This document shows, one piece after another, positions 7,796 through 15,042 of a stretch of DNA of 20,250 bases. How positions within the stretch are numbered: position 1 is the stretch's first letter; the number at the start of each line of letters is the position of its first letter. The stretch comes from a virus: the IMG/VR virus record IMGVR_UViG_3300021197_000325, positions 1-20,250 of that record; one strand, written 5' to 3'. Made by a program: the position numbers and the translations under genes. The notes beneath the pieces are model-generated. The model saw only the letters and a list, made by a program, of their open reading frames with translations. It searched no databases and was not told the origin of the DNA.

Positions 7796-10700
7796 GTGAA
7801 GCACTACAAAGCTTTTACGATAAATATAAAGTAATAGACTCAACAGTTAATCAGCAGACTGATGATATGCTAAGTAGTAAACCTAGTGTATCAGATGTTA
7901 ATGCGTTTAGAAATAAATACTCTGTAAATAAGCGTAAGGAAGAACTAGAGGAAGACACCGTAGTAGATATGGGTGGTACTCTCAAAAAGAAAGACTTCTA
8001 TAAACCACAGAATTTGTCAAAGCTTCGCAACTACATGATCTCTCGCAAAGGTGTAGACTACAAAACCGCATCAGATAAAGATGTAGTAGAAGACTTTGTA
8101 GATCATATGCGTAGATTCAATACTAATATTATTAGTACTAGTGGTGAAGTTAGACATATTACAAATGCATCAGAGGATGATAAGCGTATAGCAGGTGATG
8201 CCTATAAGTTGTATGATCAGCTAGGTAATGTGTTTGTTAATGATGGTTTGCTTGGTGCAGTTGATGGTGTATTTGATTACATAGGTGCTGCAGTTACAGA
8301 TCCTACTAACTATCTTGGTTTACTTACAGGTGGTATTGGGAAAGCATCTGCTCTTGGTTTAAACGAAGGAGCAAAACAATTAGTTAAACGTGCTGCAATA
8401 GAGGCAGGACAGAAAGCTATAAAGTCAGGAGCTACCAGAGAAGCAGCACAAAAGGCATCTCAAGAAGCTGCAGAACGTATGGCTCAACGCCTTGTAGAAA
8501 AAGGTGTGAAGGGTAGTGCAGCTAAGAAGCTGAAAGAGCGTGTAGCTTTACGTGAAAAAGAAAACTACTTGTATAACGCTAAGAAGCAAGCACAGAAAAA
8601 GTTTATAACAGATCGTGGTAAAGAAGGGATACGTAAATCTTTATATGCTACCACAGCACTAGACGCATCCTTTGCTGTACTTAATGATTACCAAATACAA
8701 AATGTAATGTTAGATGTAGGTGCACAGGAAGAGTACAGCTTACTACAAACTGGGTTTAGTTCTTTACTTGGTGCAGTAGGCGGTGGTGCACAGCTTGTTG
8801 GTGGTAAGTTTAAAGGAGCTAGTGGTTTATCAGACGTAGACCTACAGCTACGTAAAGCAAAAAGAAATGCTGAGTTAGATGCTGACATTGAGGCAGCTAC
8901 ACTTGTTGCTCTACCTAAAGGTGAAGTAAAGCGTGTAAGTAATCACATCAATAAAACATTAGATAGTTGGGAGAGTAAGTGGAAGCGTGGAGATAACCTG
9001 TTCCAAACACAAATGATGCCATCTGAACTACTGCACGACATTATGTTAGGACCAGACGGTAAGGGTGGACTAGCTAAAGTGTTTGCTGACAATGGCATGA
9101 AGCTAAACAAGAAGCTACGTGTCACAGATGTTATGACTAATGTGTTAAAGCAGATGCCCCAAGCTGAGTTACAATCTATATCTAAACGTATGCAACCTTT
9201 AGTAGGTTATACATTAGGTGATACAACAACCATAGCACAGGAGCTAGGTGACTTGATCGCATCTAAGGTGCGTAATGGTATGCAGCTTGGTAACGTAATG
9301 TCACAGACTCGCAAGACTATTGACGCAGGTGTTGTGCATGGTCAAAACGCTATGGCTAATCTAGTCCGTAACCCACAAGCTAAAGATGCTATAGAGGAAG
9401 AGATAGCAAAAGCTACAGGTAAATCAAAACCTGCTAGACCATTCAGCTATACTCAATCAGTGTGGCGTAGGTTGCTTGTATCCTCACCTGCAACAACTGC
9501 ACTCAACATAGCAGGTTTCTCTCAGTTTTATCTTGGTCAAACTATGGCTGATGTATTCACTGGCTCACTTAACTTATCTTATGGATTAGCGTTGGGCGGT
9601 AATTTTACTAAGCGTGGACGAGAGGCATTACGTGTTGCTAACGTGTATAAAGATATACAAGCACAGAAGATGCGTAACTTGATGGACCCATACACTACGC
9701 ATGATGCATACGTTGATTTCTTGTCGCAGAACAAAGAAGTAGAAAAGACTTTGTTTGAAACAATTACTGGTGGTATAGAAAGATCTGGTAAAAGGTTTAA
9801 TCTAGATCCTAACAATGCTTGGTTTAAAAACACAGAAGCTGTTACTAATGCAGCTAATCGTTTGACAGGTGTTCGTATACAAGACACGTTTACTAAGTCT
9901 CAGATGTTTATGACTGAGCTAGATAAATTTCTAAGGGTGAAAAAGCAGAAGAGCTTACAAGAAGTTCTTAATGATGGTAGTATAGATTTAATAGATGACA
10001 GTGTTGTAGGAAGTGCATTAGATACAACTTTAAAGTCTGTATTCTCAAAGAACTACACCACTGATGATCAACATTTAAAACTAGCTGCTAAGTTTACTGA
10101 GAGTATTTCAAACATGCCTCTCCTTGGTACAATTCTACCATTTGGTAGATTCTTCAATAACGTTGTAGCCACATCTTATCAATGGAGTGTAGGCGGTGGT
10201 GTTCAACTAGCATCTGCAATAGCTAAAAAAGAAAAGAGAAACATAGAAACTGTTGAAGCTTTTTCACGAAGTCTTGTTGGTGTTACTGCTTTAGGTGCAG
10301 CTATGAGGTATGATGAGGAGCGAAGACAAAAACAATTAGGTACATTTGAAATAGACACAGGTGGCGGCACAATAGTTGATGCACGTAACACGTATCCATT
10401 CTCACTTTGGTTAGCAGCAGGACGTGCTCTTAATTTGAGAAGGCAGGGAGAGCAAGTACCAAAAGAAGTTCTAGTACAATTTGGAGAACAGATTGCGGTA
10501 GGTCAATTAGCTAGTGATGTTCAGTTTGGTAATGATATTACTGCTATATTTGATACTGTATTTAATCAAGACATAGAAACAAGCAAGAAAAGTATTGATG
10601 CTATAGCTAAATTTGGTGGTAATTATGTAGCAGGTTTTACAAGACCTTTAGATGCCGTAAATAAACTAACAGGTTTTATTACAGACACTGATGCAGCTAA

Positions 10701-11334
10701 GGATAAACGTAGAACAGGTAGTGGTGTAGAATTGTTTAGTCAAAATGCTACTAAGTACTTTGATAATGTAATAGAAGCATTCACAGATAAAGCCGAAACT
10801 ATTACAGGTGAAGAGCTACGTGTAGCTAGTCGTGAAGGTAAGATACAAGATGCTAATCCTATGGCAAAGTTATTTGGTATAACTATAAAGCCTGGACGTA
10901 CAGCTACAGAGAAAGTGTATTCTATGGCTCAGATGCAACCTTGGAAAGCCAGTGAGAGATCTCAGATAGCTGCATACGATACAGTGTTTAACGAGACACT
11001 AGCTCCTGTGTTGGAAACTGCAACAGATAAGCTATTACGTGATCCTGATTTTATAAATGCTGATCTAATTGGTAAACGTTCTATGTTAAAGAGTACCCTG
11101 ACAGATGTTAAGGGTAAGGTTAGAAACTCTTTAAAGAAGTATAGCCCTCCAGAGAAACGAATACTTGCCATAAAACGTAAGGCTAGTTCGCATGGTAACA
11201 AAGAGCTACGAACTAAAGCATTGAAAGTCATGCGTGAAAGATTTAATTTTACTGGAAGTGTAGATGACATGGGGTATTCGGAGCTTCAATACTTCATGGA
11301 CTACATTGATTATCTAAAAGATATATACAAATAA
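7792..11334 (+). CDS. Giant putative internal virion / DNA ejection protein (1180 aa)
   Basis: 1180 residues; the ATG overlaps the previous stop (ATGA). Features: a charged N-terminus (1-145); an amphipathic Gly-rich segment (151-190, with DPTNYLGLLTGGIGKAS); a Lys/Ala/Glu-rich helical stretch (192-285); a second Gly-rich hydrophobic segment (317-340, with GFSSLLGAVGGGAQL); hydrophobic stretches about residues 565-600; and PLLGTILPFGRFFNN (from 776) followed by another Gly-rich patch. The C-terminus is basic and helical. Large size, alternating amphipathic or hydrophobic and charged helices, and position at the end of the late operon match ejection proteins of podoviruses (T7 gp16, P22 gp16 and N4-type large internal proteins in general character), which enter the cell with the DNA. 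No lytic transglycosylase or RNA polymerase motif is visible in it. It is the last late gene, 4 bases before a terminator hairpin. Confidence 0.6.
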   Translation: MSEALQSFYDKYKVIDSTVNQQTDDMLSSKPSVSDVNAFRNKYSVNKRKEELEEDTVVDMGGTLKKKDFYKPQNLSKLRNYMISRKGVDYKTASDKDVVEDFVDHMRRFNTNIISTSGEVRHITNASEDDKRIAGDAYKLYDQLGNVFVNDGLLGAVDGVFDYIGAAVTDPTNYLGLLTGGIGKASALGLNEGAKQLVKRAAIEAGQKAIKSGATREAAQKASQEAAERMAQRLVEKGVKGSAAKKLKERVALREKENYLYNAKKQAQKKFITDRGKEGIRKSLYATTALDASFAVLNDYQIQNVMLDVGAQEEYSLLQTGFSSLLGAVGGGAQLVGGKFKGASGLSDVDLQLRKAKRNAELDADIEAATLVALPKGEVKRVSNHINKTLDSWESKWKRGDNLFQTQMMPSELLHDIMLGPDGKGGLAKVFADNGMKLNKKLRVTDVMTNVLKQMPQAELQSISKRMQPLVGYTLGDTTTIAQELGDLIASKVRNGMQLGNVMSQTRKTIDAGVVHGQNAMANLVRNPQAKDAIEEEIAKATGKSKPARPFSYTQSVWRRLLVSSPATTALNIAGFSQFYLGQTMADVFTGSLNLSYGLALGGNFTKRGREALRVANVYKDIQAQKMRNLMDPYTTHDAYVDFLSQNKEVEKTLFETITGGIERSGKRFNLDPNNAWFKNTEAVTNAANRLTGVRIQDTFTKSQMFMTELDKFLRVKKQKSLQEVLNDGSIDLIDDSVVGSALDTTLKSVFSKNYTTDDQHLKLAAKFTESISNMPLLGTILPFGRFFNNVVATSYQWSVGGGVQLASAIAKKEKRNIETVEAFSRSLVGVTALGAAMRYDEERRQKQLGTFEIDTGGGTIVDARNTYPFSLWLAAGRALNLRRQGEQVPKEVLVQFGEQIAVGQLASDVQFGNDITAIFDTVFNQDIETSKKSIDAIAKFGGNYVAGFTRPLDAVNKLTGFITDTDAAKDKRRTGSGVELFSQNATKYFDNVIEAFTDKAETITGEELRVASREGKIQDANPMAKLFGITIKPGRTATEKVYSMAQMQPWKASERSQIAAYDTVFNETLAPVLETATDKLLRDPDFINADLIGKRSMLKSTLTDVKGKVRNSLKKYSPPEKRILAIKRKASSHGNKELRTKALKVMRERFNFTGSVDDMGYSELQYFMDYIDYLKDIYK

Positions 11335-11338
11335 ATAG

Positions 11339-11365
11339 GGGCGCATTTAGCGCCCTTACTTTTTT
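11339..11365. terminator. Bidirectional terminator between convergent operons
   Basis: A perfect 6-bp stem GGGCGC (11339..11344) and GCGCCC (11350..11355) with an ATTTA loop is followed on the plus strand by TTAC and a run of six T (11360..11365). Read on the minus strand, the same hairpin lies just after the TAA of the 68-aa gene (11356..11358) and is followed by a T-rich stretch (TATTTATTTG). It sits between the last genes of both transcription units, four bases from one stop and adjacent to the other, so it probably stops both. Confidence 0.85.
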
Positions 11366-11562
11366 ATACCATACATTTTTGATGCACGTTCTGCCCACAT
11401 CTGTACTGCAATTAAATTCTTTAATGCTTCATGCGTTTCCGTACTGTGGTACAAGTTATCTGAAATAAACTTTTCTAATGCTTCACTACGTTTTTTCACA
11501 CCCTCTCTGAAATGATCCTGTCTCCTAGATACAAAGTCATGCGCTTCTTTTTCTAGGCTCAT
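11356..11562 (-). CDS. Small helical protein, candidate Acb2/Tad1-like cyclic-nucleotide sponge
   Basis: 68 residues, all predicted helix, no membrane segment. The ATG at 11562 has AAAGGAAC just upstream and starts within the end of the GIY-YIG gene (26-base overlap). Two helices appear to be joined by a short turn (NLYHSTETHE); the second carries EALKNLIAVQMWAERAS. The pattern R-x(6)-I-x(n)-S-E-x(3)-A-L-x(2)-L-x(4)-M-W-A resembles the helical hairpin of phage Acb2/Tad1-type proteins, which bind cyclic oligonucleotide or gcADPR signals and blunt CBASS or Thoeris. The typical N-terminal EEIxLIN-type segment of that family is not evident, so this is a suggestion. Its place as the last gene of the early-type operon, after other small accessory genes, suits an anti-defence gene. 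It could equally be an unrelated small helical protein. Confidence 0.5.
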   Translation of the reverse strand: MSLEKEAHDFVSRRQDHFREGVKKRSEALEKFISDNLYHSTETHEALKNLIAVQMWAERASKMYGIKK

Positions 11563-12094
11563 CTTGTTCCTTTAAGTTATTAAGTATTTCTATTGCTGTT
11601 TTAACATCAAGCTTAAACCATTCACCTTTAGTCTTACCTGCTACCTTCATAGCTTCTTTGTGTGCAGCTTGCTCTAGTGTCCTTCTATTATCTGTCTCAA
11701 CAGTATGCTCTAACACAAAGTCACGATGTGGGCTACTAGTTTGATAGCTATTACATCTATCATCAGCATCAATAGCCATGCCTATCTTTACCCACCCAAT
11801 CCATGCAGGGTTAGTTATAACATAGACATAACCTTCTTTGATATTATCTAACTTATACGTGCCATCAAAAGCTGCGTCATTAAAAGTTTTATAATTTCCT
11901 GGTTTATGTAAAGGGTGTTTCTTTGCAATGTATTTACCATTTACAAACATTCTATCAGGATTACTTTTTTTACAGGATTTAATAGCTCGTGACCTGTTGC
12001 AAAACTTACAAAGAAAAACACCTCGCTGCCGCACACCCTCAGTCCAGTTAGTCTCATTTAGTTCTATGCTGCAACCACAACAATGGCGTATCAA
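11537..12094 (-). CDS. Zinc-ribbon plus GIY-YIG (T5orf172-type) putative nuclease
   Basis: 185 residues. The start codon is TTG (12092..12094), chosen because a strong GGAGG lies 8 bases upstream and the protein then begins directly at the first zinc-ribbon Cys. N-terminal Cys pairs C5/C8 and C29/C32 form a CxxC...CxxC zinc ribbon, followed by a basic linker. The C-terminal domain has the GIY-YIG-like order: GYVYVITNP (88-96), WVKIGMA (101-107), Arg113, LEQAAHKEA with candidate catalytic Glu141, and GEWF (157-160). This is the T5orf172 branch of the GIY-YIG superfamily, common in phages and often fused to DNA-binding modules. It may be a homing-type or host-DNA-directed endonuclease; the target is unknown. 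It lies among small accessory genes at the distal end of the operon. Confidence 0.75.
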   Translation of the reverse strand: MIRHCCGCSIELNETNWTEGVRQRGVFLCKFCNRSRAIKSCKKSNPDRMFVNGKYIAKKHPLHKPGNYKTFNDAAFDGTYKLDNIKEGYVYVITNPAWIGWVKIGMAIDADDRCNSYQTSSPHRDFVLEHTVETDNRRTLEQAAHKEAMKVAGKTKGEWFKLDVKTAIEILNNLKEQDEPRKRSA

Positions 12095-12097
12095 ATT

Positions 12098-12289
12098 TTA
12101 AACCTCCACTGGTATTTCTGTGCAGTATGCTTGTACTGTAGATTTATCTGAAGGTCTACTTAGCATAAGGTTTTCTCTAATAGTAACTGCATTATCTTTA
12201 CACTCCTTCATTGTAGGGTAAACATAATTCATAGCTTGCACCTGAACATATCCATTACCTAAAGAAAGTATAAATACTAATACAAACAT
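12098..12289 (-). CDS. Small exported protein with two cysteines
   Basis: 63 residues. It opens with a hydrophobic stretch (about residues 1-12) ending in a plausible signal-peptidase region (VQVQA, residues 15-19), followed by about 44 polar residues. Two Cys (30 and 56) could form a disulfide if the protein is exported. There is no lipobox, so it is not an Rz1-type lipoprotein. Its ATG shares one base with the stop of the preceding 56-aa gene (TAATG). It ends just before the TTG start of the GIY-YIG gene. Related small proteins with an N-terminal hydrophobic segment and paired Cys are common in marine phages; none has a function I can name. Periplasmic or inner-membrane action is inferred. 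Confidence 0.6.
   Translation of the reverse strand: MFVLVFILSLGNGYVQVQAMNYVYPTMKECKDNAVTIRENLMLSRPSDKSTVQAYCTEIPVEV
12103..12107 (-). promoter_or_regulatory. RBS that decides a TTG start
   Basis: Minus-strand GGAGG, eight bases before TTG at 12094..12092 and embedded in the last codons of the upstream small gene (…GTG GAG GTT TAA). No ATG in frame fits this site, so the GIY-YIG gene most likely uses TTG and is coupled to the gene before it. Confidence 0.7.
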
Positions 12290-12459
12290 TATTCAACAGG
12301 ATCGTCAGTGGTTACATCTTTGATAATGTCTACACTCTTTTCATATACTACAACTCCTGTATCCCACGATGCCTTAGCTGCAGGTTTAACTACATCATTG
12401 TAAGAACCATAGGCTGTTAAAAGAAAAACGATAGGGACTAAGATATTAAATAACAACAT
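12289..12459 (-). CDS. 56-aa small membrane or exported protein
   Basis: The ORF runs from ATG (12459..12457) to TAA (12291..12289), 56 codons. AAGGAGT lies six bases upstream, the best ribosome-binding site in this part of the operon. Residues 1-16 are strongly hydrophobic (MLLFNILVPIVFLLTA), a signal peptide or single membrane anchor, followed by an amphipathic region with VVKPAAKASWD and an acidic end (TTDDPVE). It is a likely partner of the next small exported protein, because their reading frames overlap by one base. Function unknown. That it is a true gene is supported by the RBS, the overlap and the sensible protein, not by homology. Confidence 0.7.
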   Translation of the reverse strand: MLLFNILVPIVFLLTAYGSYNDVVKPAAKASWDTGVVVYEKSVDIIKDVTTDDPVE

Positions 12460-12464
12460 GATTA

Positions 12465-12471
12465 ACTCCTT
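12465..12471 (-). promoter_or_regulatory. Strong RBS of the 56-aa gene
   Basis: Minus-strand AAGGAGT, six bases before the ATG at 12459. It supports the short gene and follows the only gap of about 40 bases in this operon (12460..12500), in which I see no convincing promoter. Confidence 0.65.
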
Positions 12472-12500
12472 TTATTGTTGTTGTAATAGTAACACAGTAT

Positions 12501-12974
12501 TTAAACTATGTCTAGTAATTCTGCTTCTTTATATGGTATGTGAAAGAAGTATTCATAACGTCTAGCGTTAGCTAACCATATTTCTTTTGCACATTCTTTG
12601 GTAAGTTGCAAATCTTTTATTCTCCAGGCTTTCTCGCAATCATTACGTATAATATAAAAGTTGCAAAAAGTCTTAACATCCTGCAATTGTTTATACTTAT
12701 TAATAAGTTTATACTTACGGTATGGTATACGTATTTCTGTCCAACTAGGGTTCCAATCACCTGTCCACTGGTTCTTCATTTCTACTTCACTATAATATCT
12801 ATCACCATTCTTATCACTCTTTATATCGAAAGAGTAGTCTTCCTGTGTATCAAGGATGGTGTGTCCATTACTTTCTAGGTATTTTGTTATAACTGTCTTA
12901 GCCTTATTATCATTTTCTTTATAAGACTGAGGTTGAAACTTTCTATAGTATGATCCTTTAATTTGTTCTAACAT
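12501..12974 (-). CDS. PD-(D/E)XK-like putative nuclease
   Basis: 157 residues; ATG with a strong AAAGGAG that overlaps the stop of the RNR gene. A core typical of PD-(D/E)XK nucleases can be read: a helix with KTVITKYLESNGH, a strand with Asp50 (SFDI), then EVEMK with Glu65 and Lys67 as the E-x-K pair. After it come a Trp-rich loop and RIPYRKYKL (82-90), then a final strand region (FYIIRND). I recall phage proteins with the same EVE(M/V)K, W and IPxRK order, without known function. Possible roles are host DNA degradation or processing of phage DNA. The N-terminal acidic residue of the motif is less certain than the E-x-K pair, and activity is not shown. Confidence 0.55.
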   Translation of the reverse strand: MLEQIKGSYYRKFQPQSYKENDNKAKTVITKYLESNGHTILDTQEDYSFDIKSDKNGDRYYSEVEMKNQWTGDWNPSWTEIRIPYRKYKLINKYKQLQDVKTFCNFYIIRNDCEKAWRIKDLQLTKECAKEIWLANARRYEYFFHIPYKEAELLDIV

Positions 12975-12986
12975 TATGTTTCTCCT

Positions 12987-14885
12987 TTATGCTCCTATAT
13001 CTACCATTTCACAGACATCACCAGTGCAAGCCATAGTTTGCATAGCAACTGTATTGTCTTCTTGTTCATACTCACTAAGCTTAGACCAGTCAATACTCTT
13101 TGGCATTATAGCTGATAGTTTTTTGTAGTCATCCTTAGTGCAATCCTGATAGGGTGCTTGCTGATAAGTATGATCAGAGTGTGGCAGAAAAGACACACCA
13201 CTCATTTCATCAAAGTGTTTATAAACAAATGCACCTACTTCCATCCATTCATCAGAACGAACTGTCACTGTTACAGAGGGTTTATGCTCACACCAGTGTC
13301 TTTGGTAAGTTAGCCACATCTCCAATTGTTCAATGGCTGACATGTCGTTACGAGTTACAGCTTTATTGGGTGACTTCTGTGGGAAGCTAAACACTGTAGT
13401 AGTATCAGGCTTCATCACACAAGGTGCATTAGGTATGCGCTGATCCTTCATCATCTGTGTTAGTGGGTCTTTGTTGTCACCACGAACAGTCCTGATATAA
13501 TGCAGTGCATGTCTAGCGTGTATACCTGATGCGGAGTCAACTAATTGTGATACTGTACCGCTAGGTTTTACACAGGTAATTGCTGCTGATTGTGGAATGC
13601 CAAGGCGGTCAGCCCAATCAGCATTAGTATGAACAGCAGTTTCTCGTAAATGTTCAAGGGTCTTCTCCAATCCTTTGTTTGCTGATGTCATAAGAGGGTT
13701 ATCCATTATACCTGTTAGACTTACACCTAAGAGTCTTTCTTCTTCTGTGTTTGTTGTCCAGACTTTTCTGAGGTAGGGGAACTTTGTGTACGTGCTTTGG
13801 ATTGTCCCAAGTATTGTGGCGAGTCTGACTTTTCTATCCAAGTCATCCACCGTGTCCGTGGCTCGTACCACAACTTCTGTAAGATTGCAGAACTGGTATG
13901 GGCGTAAGATAATCTCACTACAAGGATTAGTTCCGAACTCAAAATTAGGATCACGTCTGCCAAACTTTGCAGCTTGTTTCTTAGATGCTTCACGGTTGAA
14001 TACTCCTCTTTCACCTGATTTGCTTTCTACTAAAGATAGCCATTCACGCATGAATGTTTCTGAGTCAGGCTTCTCTGTATAAGATACACTGTTGTTAGAT
14101 AAGGCACGATGCCCTGCACTATCGTACCACTGACCTGACTTAGCGTATCGCATACGATCATCACTAAGGTTAGATAAGCTAATCATAGCACTACGTCTAA
14201 CGCCACCGACAACAACTATCTGACCAATAAAACACATTAGGTCATGGCACTCTAAGCTAGATAGCCTACGTCCTTGTGCATCCTTGAATGTCTTAACTGC
14301 AAAGTTGAATAGGTCAATCAAAGGAGCAGGGCCAGAGGCTCTACCACCGAATGTTTTAAGTCTTGCACCTGCAGGGCGTACTCTGCTAACATCCCACTTA
14401 GGAATCTCACCTGCCCATAAGAGAGCCAATACTTGTCTAAACGCCTTAGCCCACCCCTCCTTGCTGTCCTTTACCACAACGGTAGTATCACTCTCGAACA
14501 ATTCAGGTACTTCGGGAAGCTTGCTAATGAACTGTCTCTCGACACTGAAGCCAACACCAGTACCACAGAGGAGGATGTACATAGCCTCATCGAAGGACTT
14601 AGGATCGTCTACGGGTAGATAGCTACAGTTATAACCTGCAGTATTATCTCTCTCAAGTGCTGCACCTGCAGTCATCATAGCTCTCATGCTAGGCATGATC
14701 TCTAAGTTAAGTATAGCAAACATTATTTCATCTTTAGTATCTGCATCTACTTTATTGTCTACAACATTTTCGATGTAACGATCAACTGTCTCAGACCAAG
14801 ACTCTCTGCCTTTGCCATCAATGTATTTAGCGTAGCGTGACTTATGTATAAAACTTTGGTAGTCTGTTGGTAAATAGTTATTCAT
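12987..14885 (-). CDS. Adenosylcobalamin-dependent (class II) ribonucleoside-triphosphate reductase
   Basis: 632 residues. Reduces ribonucleotides to deoxyribonucleotides using adenosylcobalamin to start the thiyl radical, supplying dNTPs for replication. Visible: NCSYLPVD with Cys87, GTGVGFSVER (108-117), the active-site loop NPCSEI with Asn320, Cys322 (thiyl radical) and Glu324, the partner Cys333, KPSGTVSQL, and the C-terminal redox pair C620-x4-C625. The matching features in Lactobacillus leichmannii reductase (Cys119, Cys408, Cys419, Cys731/736) make this the monomeric, triphosphate-using type; it is about 100 residues shorter than that enzyme. Its start lies inside the end of the 54-aa gene. 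It depends on cobalamin from the host or its surroundings. Common in marine phages. The MazG-like and nuclease genes nearby fit one nucleotide-supply programme. Confidence 0.95.
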   Translation of the reverse strand: MNNYLPTDYQSFIHKSRYAKYIDGKGRESWSETVDRYIENVVDNKVDADTKDEIMFAILNLEIMPSMRAMMTAGAALERDNTAGYNCSYLPVDDPKSFDEAMYILLCGTGVGFSVERQFISKLPEVPELFESDTTVVVKDSKEGWAKAFRQVLALLWAGEIPKWDVSRVRPAGARLKTFGGRASGPAPLIDLFNFAVKTFKDAQGRRLSSLECHDLMCFIGQIVVVGGVRRSAMISLSNLSDDRMRYAKSGQWYDSAGHRALSNNSVSYTEKPDSETFMREWLSLVESKSGERGVFNREASKKQAAKFGRRDPNFEFGTNPCSEIILRPYQFCNLTEVVVRATDTVDDLDRKVRLATILGTIQSTYTKFPYLRKVWTTNTEEERLLGVSLTGIMDNPLMTSANKGLEKTLEHLRETAVHTNADWADRLGIPQSAAITCVKPSGTVSQLVDSASGIHARHALHYIRTVRGDNKDPLTQMMKDQRIPNAPCVMKPDTTTVFSFPQKSPNKAVTRNDMSAIEQLEMWLTYQRHWCEHKPSVTVTVRSDEWMEVGAFVYKHFDEMSGVSFLPHSDHTYQQAPYQDCTKDDYKKLSAIMPKSIDWSKLSEYEQEDNTVAMQTMACTGDVCEMVDIGA

Positions 14886-15042
14886 ATTTTTTAACCTCTA
14901 TATTTCTAATTACTGCACCATCAATATCATAAATAATATCTTGGAATAACTCAGTAACTGCCTCCTCGTGCATGTCTGCTACTATAGGTAGTATGTGTTC
15001 TTCCTCGTCTATCTCTATTGTTAGTTTAATGTTGAACTTCAT
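14878..15042 (-). CDS. 54-aa acidic protein overlapping the RNR start
   Basis: The ORF runs from ATG (15042..15040) to TAA (14880..14878). The start overlaps the MazG-like stop (ATGA) and the end overlaps the RNR start by 8 bases, so it fills the gap between the two genes exactly. The protein is acidic with a short beta/helix/beta pattern: KFNIKLTIEID, then an acidic helix with ADMHEEAVTELFQDII, then GAVIRNIEVKKYE. Small proteins of this style are frequent in phage replication operons but I cannot assign a family. Translational coupling to RNR is the main thing the context shows. Confidence 0.65.
   Translation of the reverse strand: MKFNIKLTIEIDEEEHILPIVADMHEEAVTELFQDIIYDIDGAVIRNIEVKKYE

Noticed and set aside
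12098-12459. Rz/Rz1 spanin pair
   Set aside because: Neither protein has a lipobox or the long periplasmic coiled coil of Rz, and the frames are not nested.
13154-14622. Plus-strand ORFs of 78-112 codons opposite the RNR gene
   Set aside because: Shadows of a fully conserved RNR frame; no RBS or plausible product.
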